Positions 1 to 9,113 of a stretch of DNA of 64,000 nucleotides are shown piece by piece. Source of the stretch: Thiomicrorhabdus marina (lineage in GTDB: Bacteria; Pseudomonadota; Gammaproteobacteria; Thiomicrospirales; Thiomicrospiraceae); NCBI RefSeq assembly GCF_017571465.1, contig NZ_JAGETV010000002.1:62001-126000 (forward strand), written 5' to 3'. Below the pieces are notes generated by a model that saw only the letters and a list, made by a program, of their open reading frames with translations, made no database searches and was not told the origin of the DNA. Within the stretch, counting starts at the first letter, position 1; every line of letters starts with the position of its first letter. A program made the position numbers and the translations under genes.

Positions 1-2
1 GC

Positions 3-590
3 GAGGCCGGAAAAGATTATTTACAGACCATGCAAGAGCAGTTGCAAGTTTGCACCCACGCTCTACAAAATTTGCGAGTCCGCGCCGACAACGCGAACAG
101 CACTCAATCTCGACGCATCACGCTGCCGCAATTTTTAAAAGACCTTAAGCAGGAATTTGCCTTACTGCATCCGCAAAGTACTTTAAGCGTAGTCAGTGAA
201 CAACAATCGGCCAGTAATGTCTGTCTAAAAGCTGACCCGAGTTTTAAACTGGCCTTAATGAACCTACTTGATAATGCCGCACGCTATAGCCCACAATTCA
301 TCGAACTACAGTGGCAGATTAATCAATCAGGATCCGCACCACAATTACATTTACGGATTCGCGATCAAGGCGGTGGGTTAAGTGCTGAAAATCTAGCTTT
401 ATTAGGCAAAGCGCCCGCTGAATCTAAGCATGGTTTAGGCATGGGGGTTTTTCTAAGTCGAATGATTTTGCAACGCTTTAACGGCGAGTTGCAGTTTAAG
501 AATTATGTCGATAATCAACAGCTTCCACTTGGCTTGGAAGTGAATATCGGTCTAAGTAACATCATTGAACAATCAAGAGAAGATACCTAA
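3..590 (+). CDS. regB: RegB/PrrB-like sensor histidine kinase, C-terminal part (partial at window start)
   Basis: The reading frame is open from the left edge, so only about the last 195 codons are present. They contain the catalytic ATPase domain: an N box (NLLDNAARYSP), a G1 box (RDQGGGL) and a G2 box (GLGMGVFLSRMILQRFNG). The membrane sensor, H box and any redox cysteine lie outside the window. The stop codon overlaps the ATG of the next gene (TAATG), so the two are translationally coupled. That gene is a short Fis-tailed response regulator, which makes this a RegBA/PrrBA/ActSR-type pair. In proteobacteria such pairs set respiratory and carbon-fixation gene expression in response to redox state. 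The RegB assignment rests mainly on the neighbour, since ATPase domains alone do not distinguish kinase subfamilies. Confidence 0.75.
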   Translation, partial: EAGKDYLQTMQEQLQVCTHALQNLRVRADNANSTQSRRITLPQFLKDLKQEFALLHPQSTLSVVSEQQSASNVCLKADPSFKLALMNLLDNAARYSPQFIELQWQINQSGSAPQLHLRIRDQGGGLSAENLALLGKAPAESKHGLGMGVFLSRMILQRFNGELQFKNYVDNQQLPLGLEVNIGLSNIIEQSREDT

Positions 591-1165
591 TGGAACCAAT
601 CCATTCACCTATTTTAGTCGTTGATGATGATTCCACCTTCTTGCGCATTCTTGGCAATGCATTGGGACAGCAGCAAATCGAGACCTTGCTCGCGAATAAT
701 CCAGAAGAGGCGGCGCAGATTTATCAGCAGAATAAAATTGAGTACGCCATTCTCGATTTAAATCTCGACGGCCTAAGTGGCTTACAAGTATTGCAAGATT
801 TACTGCAACATCATCCAGATTGCCGCGCTTTAATTTTGACCGGCTACGCTAGCATCACCACCGCTGTCGAAGCAATGCGTTTTGGGGCAATTGATTATTT
901 GTGTAAACCCGCTTCGGTACAAGAAATACTGCAAAAATTTACTAGCTTATCGGCGCCCGAGAAGGCAACCCAAACAAGTAGGTCGGAACCAGAATCCGTA
1001 AATGACGAGGCTTTTCAGACCATGTCGGTAAAACGGATGGAGTGGGAACACATTCAGAAAACCTTGGCGGAAAACGACGGCAATATCAGCGCGACCGCCA
1101 AAGCATTGAATATGCACCGCCGCACTCTGCAACGTAAATTACAAAAGCGTCCGGTGCAGAATTAG
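590..1165 (+). CDS. regA: RegA/PrrA-type redox response regulator
   Basis: The protein has 191 residues. An N-terminal receiver domain carries the acidic pocket D12-D14, the phospho-acceptor D56 in AILDLNLDG, and a conserved lysine in LCKPAS. A linker follows, then a Fis-type helix-turn-helix at about residues 145-187 (NDGNISATAKALNMHRRTLQRKL). There is no AAA+ domain between them, and this architecture is diagnostic of RegA/PrrA/ActR. It overlaps the kinase stop codon by one base. It ends 13 bp before the convergent end of phoR, so little space is left for a separate terminator. It probably controls respiratory or carbon-fixation promoters; targets cannot be read from this window. Confidence 0.88.
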   Translation: MEPIHSPILVVDDDSTFLRILGNALGQQQIETLLANNPEEAAQIYQQNKIEYAILDLNLDGLSGLQVLQDLLQHHPDCRALILTGYASITTAVEAMRFGAIDYLCKPASVQEILQKFTSLSAPEKATQTSRSEPESVNDEAFQTMSVKRMEWEHIQKTLAENDGNISATAKALNMHRRTLQRKLQKRPVQN

Positions 1166-1178
1166 CCGTTCCTAAAAA

Positions 1179-2468
1179 TTATTCTTCGTCTTCGATAACA
1201 ATGCGGTGAATCGGGAAAGAGCAACCAAAAACACTGCCTTTACCGATCACACTGCTTACCTCAAGATGTGATTCATGTTTTTCCAGAACATGCTTAACAA
1301 TCGCCAGACCGAGTCCCGTGCCACCGGTTGTGCGCGAGCGATCTTTATCCACACGATAAAAACGCTCGGTTAAACGCGGAATATGCTCGGGGGCAATGCC
1401 GAGCCCTTCATCGGACACTGAAAAATGCACGCCTTGTGCGTCTGCATACCAGCGGGCACGAATTTTACCGCCATCCGGCGAGTAACGAATCGCATTGGAA
1501 ATCAGGTTCATAAACACACTTTTCAGCGGTTCGGTAAAACCTTTAATGCGAATCGCATTGTCGATATCAAAATAGAGCGAATGCCTATCGGATTTCAATT
1601 GCCCTGCTTCAATTTTCAGATGTTTGAGAATCTCCGGTACATCGACCAACTCTTGTTCGGCAGTAATCGAATCGGCTTCAATCGAAGATAAGGTCAACAA
1701 GTCTTCAATGATCGCGCGCATACGTAATGTTTGATTATGCATATGCTCTAATGGCATGTTCCAGTGATCATCGTGAGGCATCTCCTGCATTAACTCCAGA
1801 TAACCGTGTAAAACCGTTAAAGGCGTGCGCAGTTCATGCGAAGCGTTAGCAACAAAATCACGACGGATCTGTGCTAATTGATAAAGCTCGGTAATGTCAG
1901 TGGCAATCAGCAACTTATGGTTTTCGAAATATTCGATAATCTTGCATTCAAAAATGCGCGATTGATCCAGAGTCAAAGTTTGCGAGCGTTGAAAATCTTG
2001 GCCTTTTAGATAATCCAGAAAATCTGGATTTCGAATCACCGCTTCAATGCGACGTCCAACGTCCTGACGCAGAATCCCCAGCATACGCATCGCCGGCTCA
2101 TTCAGCCATTCGATATAGTTATTTTGATCAATTGATACCACCGCTGACGGTAACAACATTGAAGCAGCCTTGAACTGCTCGGATTTATAGAAGTTTAAAT
2201 CGGCATGTTTTTCCAACGCACGTTGCTTTTTGGAAACTTGATAGGAAAGTTCGGACCATAGACCGCTCGTTGGTGGATGTGCATCGATATCATGCCCTTG
2301 AATCCACAACTCAAATTTGCGGATACTCCACAAGTGACGGCCAATGTAAAAAACAACAAAACCGGCGGAGGCAAAATACCACCAACCGGTTAACCAAGCA
2401 AAGGCTAAGAACAGCCAAAGCGTGCCAATAATCCAGGTAAGCTCGCGCTTAATTCCGCTGGTTAACAA
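1179..2468 (-). CDS. phoR: Phosphate regulon sensor histidine kinase PhoR
   Basis: The protein has 429 residues. Two N-terminal membrane segments (about 10-45) lead into a short cytoplasmic linker and a PAS domain (about 100-190). The HisKA domain has the H box FVANASHELRTPLTVLHGYL, and the HATPase domain has the N box NLISNAIRYSPDGG and G boxes DEGLGIAP and GGTGLGLAIVKHVL. This is the usual PhoR layout and length. The start is a TTG five bases after the phoB stop, preceded by GAGGAAT; no other start lies close to the membrane helices. It is the last gene of pstCAB-phoU-phoB-phoR. PhoR phosphorylates PhoB under phosphate limitation and is held inactive through PhoU and the Pst transporter. 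Confidence 0.94.
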   Translation of the reverse strand: MLTSGIKRELTWIIGTLWLFLAFAWLTGWWYFASAGFVVFYIGRHLWSIRKFELWIQGHDIDAHPPTSGLWSELSYQVSKKQRALEKHADLNFYKSEQFKAASMLLPSAVVSIDQNNYIEWLNEPAMRMLGILRQDVGRRIEAVIRNPDFLDYLKGQDFQRSQTLTLDQSRIFECKIIEYFENHKLLIATDITELYQLAQIRRDFVANASHELRTPLTVLHGYLELMQEMPHDDHWNMPLEHMHNQTLRMRAIIEDLLTLSSIEADSITAEQELVDVPEILKHLKIEAGQLKSDRHSLYFDIDNAIRIKGFTEPLKSVFMNLISNAIRYSPDGGKIRARWYADAQGVHFSVSDEGLGIAPEHIPRLTERFYRVDKDRSRTTGGTGLGLAIVKHVLEKHESHLEVSSVIGKGSVFGCSFPIHRIVIEDEE

Positions 2469-2473
2469 TCCGT

Positions 2474-3178
2474 TTATTCCTCCACCACAGAGAAACGGTA
2501 GCCGGAACCACGAATCGTTTGAATGTAATCAGCGACATTAATCGGCTCTAGCAATTTACGTAGACGACGGATATGAACATCAACGGTGCGTTCTTCAACA
2601 ACAACATTAATACCCCATACTTGATCTAATAATTGCGTTCTGGAGAAAACACGATCTGGATGCGACATAAAGAAGTTCACCAGTTTGAATTCCGTCGGCC
2701 CCAGTTTGACTTCGTCACCATCCACATAAAAGCGATGGCTTTCGATATCCAAACACATACGCCCGGAAATAATCTGATTACCGTTCTCAGAAGAGTGCCC
2801 GCCTTTTTGACGACGCAATAAAGCATTAACACGCGCTACCAAGGCACGCGGCGAAAAAGGCTTAACGACATAATCGTCCACACCCGATTCAAATCCTTGA
2901 ACCTGTGCTTCTTCTTCCCCTCGTGCTGTCAGCATAATAATCGGCATGTTTTCAGTTGCGCCATTCTGACGTAACTTCTGCGCCATGGTGACACCGGAAA
3001 TCCCCGGTAACATCCAATCCAGTAAGATTAGATCCGGTTTTTTCTCCAGCGCGATGCGCATACCTTGTTCGGCATTATCTGCCTCCTCCACCCAGAACCC
3101 CGACGAGGTTAAGGTGAATTTCAACATATCGCGAATCGCCGCTTCATCTTCGACAACTAGAATCGTTTTTTGGCTCAA
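2474..3178 (-). CDS. phoB: Phosphate regulon response regulator PhoB
   Basis: The protein has 234 residues: a receiver domain (E10-D11, phospho-acceptor D54 in LILLDWMLPG, switch lysine in VVKPFSP) and an OmpR/PhoB winged helix (about 135-230) with EERTVDVHIRRLRKLLEP as the recognition region. The start is TTG, placed seven bases after an AGGAG ribosome-binding site. phoR also uses TTG, so both regulators may be translated less efficiently than the transporter genes. PhoB binds Pho boxes; two lie upstream of pstC in this window, so the operon is probably autoregulated. Confidence 0.95.
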   Translation of the reverse strand: MSQKTILVVEDEAAIRDMLKFTLTSSGFWVEEADNAEQGMRIALEKKPDLILLDWMLPGISGVTMAQKLRQNGATENMPIIMLTARGEEEAQVQGFESGVDDYVVKPFSPRALVARVNALLRRQKGGHSSENGNQIISGRMCLDIESHRFYVDGDEVKLGPTEFKLVNFFMSHPDRVFSRTQLLDQVWGINVVVEERTVDVHIRRLRKLLEPINVADYIQTIRGSGYRFSVVEE

Positions 3179-3209
3179 AAGGGCTCTCCTGAATTAGCCT
3201 TTCAAAAGG

Positions 3210-3941
3210 TTACTCTGACTGCAAAAATTTTGCCAAAGCTTGTTCATCCATTTGACGAACATCTTTTCCGCGCACCAAGTAAACCACGCTTTCAGCAATA
3301 TTCAAAGAGTGATCGGTAATGCGCTCTGCAGCACGAATTGCCAGAAGCATTTTAATATAGATATCAACCGTTTCCACATCATTTGTTTCAGCCAGCTTTT
3401 CTTGGATCTCTTGACTTGCCAATTTCAACACTTCATCCATGCGCTCTTCTTCATGATAGATCTCCATGGTTTTCGAAGTATCCAGGCGTGAGAAGCCATT
3501 CAAAGTCGTCTTCAGCATATCGCTGCTCGCCGCCATCAACTGCTTCAAATAATCAAAAGCCGGCAAACTTGAGCAACTTCCATCATCCTTACATTGAGCA
3601 ATCGCCATGTTCGCAATTTTAACCGCTTCATCACCCATACGTTCTAAATCGACGGCAATACGAATCGCCATAACGATTAAACGCAAATCTGAAGCCGTTG
3701 GCTGCTGACGAGCTAACACCGCCGCACAAAGACGGTCGATTTCCATCTCTTCACGATTGATTAACTTGTCTAGTGTTAACACGTTATGCGCTTTTTCTTC
3801 ATCATTGTTTTCCAATGCTTGATTCAAATCCGCCAACTGCTGTTCGACAATACCACCCATTTCCAGAACTTGATTAAATAGCCCCTCAAGATTGCGGTTA
3901 AGCTGTTCAGAAATATGGTTATTAAATTCATCTCGGTTCAT
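3210..3941 (-). CDS. phoU: Phosphate-specific transport system accessory protein PhoU
   Basis: The protein has 243 residues, close to the E. coli length of 241. It is an all-helical duplicated PhoU domain with the two metal-binding repeats in recognisable positions (MAIRIAVDLERMGDEAVKIA and LLAIRAAERITDHSLNIAE). PhoU links the Pst transporter to PhoR and keeps the regulon off when phosphate is plentiful. It lies between pstB and phoB on the same strand, with a GAGGAG ribosome-binding site ahead of its ATG. Confidence 0.95.
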   Translation of the reverse strand: MNRDEFNNHISEQLNRNLEGLFNQVLEMGGIVEQQLADLNQALENNDEEKAHNVLTLDKLINREEMEIDRLCAAVLARQQPTASDLRLIVMAIRIAVDLERMGDEAVKIANMAIAQCKDDGSCSSLPAFDYLKQLMAASSDMLKTTLNGFSRLDTSKTMEIYHEEERMDEVLKLASQEIQEKLAETNDVETVDIYIKMLLAIRAAERITDHSLNIAESVVYLVRGKDVRQMDEQALAKFLQSE

Positions 3942-3961
3942 GCTAAATCTCCTCTAACAGC

Positions 3962-4780
3962 TTAACCGTAACGGCCAGTGATGTAATCTTCTGTACGTTT
4001 AACTTGTGGATTAGTGAATAGACTGTCGGTGTCAGTGTACTCGATAAGATCGCCCATATACATGAAGGCGGTATAGTCAGAAACACGAGCCGCCTGCTGC
4101 ATATTGTGGGTAACAATCAAAATCGTAAAGTCTTTTTTCAATTCGAAAATTAACTCTTCAATTGCCAGTGTCGAAATCGGGTCAAGTGCCGAAGTCGGTT
4201 CATCCAGTAATAAAACTTCTGGTTTGATCGCAATGGCACGGGCTATACATAGACGCTGCTGTTGACCCCCTGACATTCCTAATGCGTTTTCGTTAAGACG
4301 ATCTTTAACTTCTTCCCAAAGACCCGCGCCTTTCAAAGCCCACTCAACCGTCTCATCTAAAATCTGTTTATCACTGATACCTTGCAGACGTAAACCGTAA
4401 CAAACATTTTCATAAATCGATTTCGGGAATGGGTTCGGCTTCTGGAACACCATTCCGACACGGCGACGTAGCGCAGCGACATCCATGTCTTTTGAATACA
4501 TGTCATCCCCGTGCAAGGTCATGTCACCTTCAACGCGAACGATGTCAATCAAATCGTTCATACGGTTAAAGCAGCGTAACAATGTTGATTTACCACAACC
4601 AGATGGACCGATAAACGCGGTTACACGGTTTTCCGGAAGATCCATTGTGATGTTTTGTAGCGCCTGCTTCTTACCGTAAAACAGGTTCCAGTCTTTGACT
4701 TGGATAGCAATTTTTTCATCGGCCAACTTTAGCTGACGGTTATCGCGATCCATTGAAATCGTTAAGTTTTGTTCACTCAT
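3962..4780 (-). CDS. pstB: Phosphate ABC transporter ATP-binding protein PstB
   Basis: The protein has 272 residues with all ABC ATPase motifs: Walker [11 protein letters not shown] loop [10 protein letters not shown], signature MSGGQQQR, Walker [13 protein letters not shown] and switch histidine in [10 protein letters not shown]. The [12 protein letters not shown] stretch after the Q loop is characteristic of PstB. It energises phosphate import through PstC and PstA. It is immediately downstream of pstA and 20 bp upstream of phoU in the same operon. Confidence 0.97.
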   Translation of the reverse strand: MSEQNLTISMDRDNRQLKLADEKIAIQVKDWNLFYGKKQALQNITMDLPENRVTAFIGPSGCGKSTLLRCFNRMNDLIDIVRVEGDMTLHGDDMYSKDMDVAALRRRVGMVFQKPNPFPKSIYENVCYGLRLQGISDKQILDETVEWALKGAGLWEEVKDRLNENALGMSGGQQQRLCIARAIAIKPEVLLLDEPTSALDPISTLAIEELIFELKKDFTILIVTHNMQQAARVSDYTAFMYMGDLIEYTDTDSLFTNPQVKRTEDYITGRYG

Positions 4781-4818
4781 TTCTAAATACCTTTGTAAAT
4801 TCTCTCAGTGCGCGAGCC

Positions 4819-6456
4819 TTAGTGCTCTAGCGCCTTATATTTTTCACGCAGACGGTTACGAATCGAAATCGCACCCAAGTTCAGACCGACAATGATTAAT
4901 ACCAGCAGTAGTGAAGTGGCATAAACCAATGGCTGTGATGCTTCAACGTTCGGGCTTTGGAAACCGACGTCGTAGATATGGAAACCAAGGTGCATGAACT
5001 TACGATCAAGATGCACAAACGGAGCAATCGCATCCACCGGCAGCTCCGGTGCCAGTTTGACAACACCAACCAGCATCAAAGGTGCAACCTCTCCGGCCGC
5101 ACGCGCAACCGCAAGGATTAGACCGGTCATAATCGCAGGCAAAGCCATCGGCAATACGATTTTCTGGATAACTTCAATCTTAGTTGCCCCCAGAGCCAGA
5201 CCACCTTCACGCAATGAACGAGGAATTCGTGATAGACCCTCTTCGGTCGAAACAATCACAACCGGCAAGGTTAATAGCGCCATAGTCAGCGATGCCCACA
5301 ATAGACCCGGAGTACCGAACGTCGGGCTTGGCAGCGCATAACCATAGAAGAGTTCATCGATTGAACCACCTAAAATATAGACAAAGAAACCAAGACCGAA
5401 GATACCGAATACAATCGACGGAACCCCTGCCAAGTTGTTAATCGAGATACGCACCGCTCTCAGAACCGGGCCGTCCTTAGCATATTCACGCATATAGACC
5501 GCAGCAATAACCCCCATCGGCGTTACCAGAATCGTCATAATCAGAACCATAGTGATGGTACCGATCATCGCAGGGAAAATCCCCCCTTCAGTATTCGCTT
5601 CACGCGGATCTTCGGTTAGGAAACGTCCCATGCCATGAAAGAAGAAACCAATCTTATCGGCCATCGACATTTCATTTGGTTGCCAGTAGTCAACGATGTT
5701 TTTGATCGGCACGTTCAGAGCCTGACCACCACTAATGGTCATGCTGACTTCACCCAGTGTTGCTTGCTCTTTATAAAGCACTTGGGTTTGCGCTTGGAGT
5801 TCCTTGAACTGTTTATTTAGTTCAGTTCGCTTACTCGCTAAACGTTGCTCTTCTTCAGCATTCCATTCATCTTCAGCTTTTAACTTCTTTTCTTCTAGAC
5901 GAAGTTGTTCAAGCTTGTAGTTGATGGAGCCGATGTCTGACTTTTCAATCGATTTGATTTCATCATGTAGACGCTTACCTTCATCGACTTGCTTCTCCAG
6001 CTCAAGTACCAACTTGTCGCCGGTAAAGGTTTGGCCGTTAACCGTAAGCGTCTTATACCAGCCGTACACATTACCGTACTCGTAACGCTCGATAACCACA
6101 GCGTTATCCGCAATCGCAGGTTCTGCTGCAACTAGGTCATCGGCGCTGATCCAACGGAAATCGATACCGTAAACATCGCGGTTACCAACTTTAATCAGTA
6201 ACTGCTCAACTTCACGCGGCGGCTGACCTTTAACATCAAAAACTTCTTTGATTTTCGAATCGCGATGCTCACCGACCACGCGCTCGATTTCAGTCCCATT
6301 GTTAACTTGGTACTCATAAACCGTGTGCGGCCAGAAGTGCACCATCCCTTTGTAGGCAATCATGCCAAATAGACCAAACACAAGAACGACGCTCAGCGCT
6401 ACCATAGCGGAGCTCATCCAAATCCAGTGTTCGCCCTTTTTGAACCATTCTTTCAT
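4819..6456 (-). CDS. pstA: Phosphate ABC transporter permease PstA, enlarged form with periplasmic coiled coil
   Basis: The protein has 545 residues, compared with about 300 in E. coli PstA. A membrane helix (about 12-38) is followed by roughly 230 extra residues, including a charged coiled-coil segment (about 150-245) rich in Glu and Lys. The normal permease core then occupies about 290-540, with the EAA-type loop (LREGGLALGATKIEVIQKIVLP) that contacts PstB. The ATG has an AAGGAG site eight bases upstream. It follows pstC by 12 bp. The extension would sit in the periplasm with the one in PstC. Enlarged PstCA pairs occur in marine gammaproteobacteria such as Vibrio, so this is a known variant rather than a fusion artefact. 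Confidence 0.93.
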   Translation of the reverse strand: MKEWFKKGEHWIWMSSAMVALSVVLVFGLFGMIAYKGMVHFWPHTVYEYQVNNGTEIERVVGEHRDSKIKEVFDVKGQPPREVEQLLIKVGNRDVYGIDFRWISADDLVAAEPAIADNAVVIERYEYGNVYGWYKTLTVNGQTFTGDKLVLELEKQVDEGKRLHDEIKSIEKSDIGSINYKLEQLRLEEKKLKAEDEWNAEEEQRLASKRTELNKQFKELQAQTQVLYKEQATLGEVSMTISGGQALNVPIKNIVDYWQPNEMSMADKIGFFFHGMGRFLTEDPREANTEGGIFPAMIGTITMVLIMTILVTPMGVIAAVYMREYAKDGPVLRAVRISINNLAGVPSIVFGIFGLGFFVYILGGSIDELFYGYALPSPTFGTPGLLWASLTMALLTLPVVIVSTEEGLSRIPRSLREGGLALGATKIEVIQKIVLPMALPAIMTGLILAVARAAGEVAPLMLVGVVKLAPELPVDAIAPFVHLDRKFMHLGFHIYDVGFQSPNVEASQPLVYATSLLLVLIIVGLNLGAISIRNRLREKYKALEH

Positions 6457-6468
6457 TGTCGAAACTCC

Positions 6469-8736
6469 TTAAAGTGAACCGTACTTGCGGCGCATGCGAT
6501 TACGCACCACTTCGGCAATAGTGTTAAAGAAGAAGGTGAAGATAAATAACACCAGACCCGATAGGAACAGCACTCGATAATGCGAACTCGCCACTTCTGC
6601 TTCCGGCATTTCTACCGCCAAGTTAGCTGCAAGAGTACGCATGCCTTCAAAGATATTGGTCTCCATCAACGGCGTGTTACCTGATGCCATCAATACAATC
6701 ATCGTCTCACCAACACCACGTCCGAAACCAAGCATAATCGCCGAGAAGATACCCGGTGATGCAGTCGGAAGCACAACGCCAACCAGTGTTTGCCACCCTG
6801 AAGCACCTAATGCAAGTGAACCGTTAACCAGATAAGCCGGTACGTTATAGATAGCGTCTTCCGCAACCGAGAAGATAGTCGGAATCAGAGCGAAGCCCAT
6901 CGCAAAACCGATAACCATCGCGTTACGCTGGTCGAAATCAATACCCGCTGAGTAAGTCAACCAGTGGCGCATATCCCCTTCAAAGAAAGCGTTTTCAATC
7001 GGCGTACTCAGTTGCATCGCAAACCAACCTAGGAAAATCACTACCGGAATCATCAGTACTGCACGTCGGCCAACTGAAACTTTTTGACGAATCGCTTTCG
7101 GCAGTTTGGTCCAGCCATAGCCGAACAGGATAATTCCGAACGGCACGATAATAAATATCGAGAAGAAACCAGGCAGATGCGTTTCCATATAAGGTGCAAG
7201 CCATAGACCGGCCAAGAAACCAAGGATTACCGTTGGCAATGCTTCAATCATTTCCACCGATGGCTTAACCCATTGGCGAGTTTGCTTGTCCATAAAGAAA
7301 GCGGTGTAGATAGCCGCTAGAATCGCGATAGGTACAGCGAACAACATTGAGTATAGCGCGGCTTTAATGGTTCCCCATGTCAAAGGCATTAGCGAGAATT
7401 TCGGCTCAAAGTCAGAACTCGCGGATGAAGACTGCCAAGTGTAGCTTGGCTCTTCATAACCTTCGTACCACACTTTCCCCCATAAGCTAGAAAGCGATAC
7501 ATCAGGGTGTTCGTTTTCAATCATCAACTGCACTAACTGACCATTGTTGGTTTCAACCAAAGCACCATTGGCACGTGGCGCCATCGCAATCGCTGAAATG
7601 CCTTTGGCGTCAATCATCATATCGCCAACATCACGCTCGGCAGTGGAGTGCATTAAATGAAACTCGCCAGCCTCGTTACTCACTGCAAAACCTTTACGGG
7701 CTTTTTCAATCGCAATATTGGTAATTGCTCCGCCGCCGATATCGAAACTACGGATAAATTGTAGTTTGAAAGTGTTATCCGCTTGGCGCACAGGGAACCA
7801 TTGCAGCACTTGGCCTTTTTCAGTACCGACCATTAACGAGTAATCACCAAGTAAGAAGTGAATAGTAGAAGGCTTATCATTTTCAACCAATGAAACCGTT
7901 TCGATTAGAGCCGGTTCACTAACATCGGTTAGATCGATATACTCAATCATGCCGTCGGCATTGATGTTATATAGGTTGCGCCCCATTGAATCCAAAAACA
8001 GCCATTTGGTTTTCAAGTTACTGACAAAACTACCGCTGGTATCTTCTTCAAGGGTGATACTGTCACTTAGCATTGACTCGACTTTAGTGAAGAGCTTCGC
8101 TTCGATTTGCGCAGAATCTTTTTGCTTATAAACAACTCGAACCTCAGAGTCAGAAGTGCGTACACCCAAATAGTCAACTGAACCATTGGCGATTTCGATA
8201 GGCTCTTCACCAAATGGATAAGTAATTTCCGGAGTAATGGTTTTCACATTATTCGGATAAGAGACTTTATAACCGTATTTAGCAATCAGCATTTCACCTG
8301 AGGAAAGGCCGAAAGCAAGCAAGCTTTGCAGCTCATTAACCACAGTAAAACTGGTAATACTTGCACCATTAAGTGGCAATTGCTCTTGTGACGTTGCTAA
8401 GGCTTTTTCCAAATCAAAGCCATACATCTGGCCTGAATTGGTAAAACGGACACCGGAACTCTGATATTCATCAATACCGTAGTACAACGTTTTCTCTGCT
8501 GTGCCACCAGGCAGAGCAAATTGATGGTGTTTATCAATACTTGCCGGCACGAATAACGGCAGTACCACATAAAAAAGGAAGAACATAATCAGCAGTACGG
8601 CACCGATGATGCCTAAACCGCCAACTGAAATACCGACCTTTGCAAGATAATCTCGCAAGTTACGGCGTTTGATGCGTTTTTCAAAAGCAGGCCCTTTCAG
8701 CGCCTTATCCAAAGCATTCTCTACAGAACGACTCAT
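6469..8736 (-). CDS. pstC: Phosphate ABC transporter permease PstC, enlarged form with large periplasmic domain
   Basis: The chosen start is the ATG preceded by AGG seven bases upstream; an in-frame GTG lies five codons earlier. The protein has about 755 residues against about 320 in E. coli. One membrane helix (about 37-62) is followed by some 380 residues of periplasmic sequence that look like beta-propeller-type repeats (TKWLFLDSMGRNLY, STIHFLLGDYSLMVG, KARKGFAVSNEAGEF). The permease core with about six helices and the loop NGSLALGASGWQTLVGVVLP comes last. It heads the pst-pho operon, behind two Pho boxes. No pstS, the phosphate-binding protein gene, is present in the window, so it must be encoded elsewhere. 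Confidence 0.92.
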   Translation of the reverse strand: MSRSVENALDKALKGPAFEKRIKRRNLRDYLAKVGISVGGLGIIGAVLLIMFFLFYVVLPLFVPASIDKHHQFALPGGTAEKTLYYGIDEYQSSGVRFTNSGQMYGFDLEKALATSQEQLPLNGASITSFTVVNELQSLLAFGLSSGEMLIAKYGYKVSYPNNVKTITPEITYPFGEEPIEIANGSVDYLGVRTSDSEVRVVYKQKDSAQIEAKLFTKVESMLSDSITLEEDTSGSFVSNLKTKWLFLDSMGRNLYNINADGMIEYIDLTDVSEPALIETVSLVENDKPSTIHFLLGDYSLMVGTEKGQVLQWFPVRQADNTFKLQFIRSFDIGGGAITNIAIEKARKGFAVSNEAGEFHLMHSTAERDVGDMMIDAKGISAIAMAPRANGALVETNNGQLVQLMIENEHPDVSLSSLWGKVWYEGYEEPSYTWQSSSASSDFEPKFSLMPLTWGTIKAALYSMLFAVPIAILAAIYTAFFMDKQTRQWVKPSVEMIEALPTVILGFLAGLWLAPYMETHLPGFFSIFIIVPFGIILFGYGWTKLPKAIRQKVSVGRRAVLMIPVVIFLGWFAMQLSTPIENAFFEGDMRHWLTYSAGIDFDQRNAMVIGFAMGFALIPTIFSVAEDAIYNVPAYLVNGSLALGASGWQTLVGVVLPTASPGIFSAIMLGFGRGVGETMIVLMASGNTPLMETNIFEGMRTLAANLAVEMPEAEVASSHYRVLFLSGLVLFIFTFFFNTIAEVVRNRMRRKYGSL

Positions 8737-8817
8737 AAAGTTACCTATCACACACTTTGCAAAAGTTTGATTAGCCAGCTGATTAAACTAATCGCTACGG
8801 CTTAATTTATAGCGTGA

Positions 8818-8851
8818 ATAATAGGCTTGCTATGTGACAAGAAAATAACAA
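8818..8851 (-). promoter_or_regulatory. PhoB-dependent promoter of pstC: proximal Pho box plus -10
   Basis: On the minus strand the sequence reads TTGTTAT-TTTC-TTGTCAC (8851-8834). These are two 7-mers in direct repeat with a 4 bp spacer, the layout of the PhoB box (consensus CTGTCAT-N4-CTGTCAC). Exactly 10 bp further downstream lies TATTAT (8823-8818), a good -10 hexamer. In known pho promoters the box replaces the -35 element at this spacing. Confidence 0.82.
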
Positions 8852-8865
8852 ATTCGAGACGTTCC

Positions 8866-8883
8866 GTTACATTCCTGTAACAT
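8866..8883 (-). promoter_or_regulatory. Second, upstream Pho box of the pst operon
   Basis: On the minus strand it reads ATGTTAC-AGGA-ATGTAAC, again two 7-mers separated by 4 bp. It is 14 bp upstream of the proximal box, so the two boxes are about three helical turns apart start to start. Its match to the PhoB consensus is weaker than that of the proximal box, but the repeat geometry is the same. It is probably an auxiliary PhoB dimer site. Confidence 0.6.
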
Positions 8884-8933
8884 TTCTGCAACAATGCAAA
8901 TCAAGACAATTTGCACAAATTAAAGACGAAGAA

Positions 8934-8943
8934 TGCACCATAA
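8934..8943 (+). promoter_or_regulatory. Putative NtrC half-site upstream of glnA
   Basis: TGCACCATAA matches the left half of the NtrC site (TGCACCA..TGGTGCA). It lies about 105 bp upstream of the sigma-54 promoter, a normal enhancer distance. The same ten bases occur upstream of glnK. The right half is poorly conserved. Confidence 0.5.
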
Positions 8944-9047
8944 TCGAACAAAAAACACCTAAAGCCCTTTAACCAGTAGGCAAATACGGTTTTCTAATTG
9001 CCAAGCAAATCAACGATTTAGTGCATTTGGAAAAAAAAGGTGCAATC

Positions 9048-9063
9048 TGGCACAATTCCCGCT
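9048..9063 (+). promoter_or_regulatory. Sigma-54 (RpoN) promoter of glnA
   Basis: TGGCACAATTCCCGCT has the -24 GG and -12 GC doublets separated by exactly 10 bp and the full TGGCAC -24 motif. It is 51 bp ahead of the glnA start codon. Nitrogen control of glnA from such a promoter by NtrC is well established in enteric bacteria. Confidence 0.85.
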
Positions 9064-9113
9064 AATATCGACTTGTTCAATTTTAACCAAACCCTTTACA
9101 AGGATTCGAAATA

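Larger units (their letters stand above)
8737..9113. other. Divergent control region between the pst-pho operon and glnA
   Basis: This 377 bp stretch has no convincing gene. It contains, from left to right, the pstC leader, a minus-strand -10 element and two Pho boxes (8818-8883), an NtrC-like half-site (8934-8943), a second GGTGCA half-site (9039-9044) and the sigma-54 promoter of glnA (9048-9063). Phosphate-controlled and nitrogen-controlled transcription therefore start back to back from one region. Confidence 0.8.
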
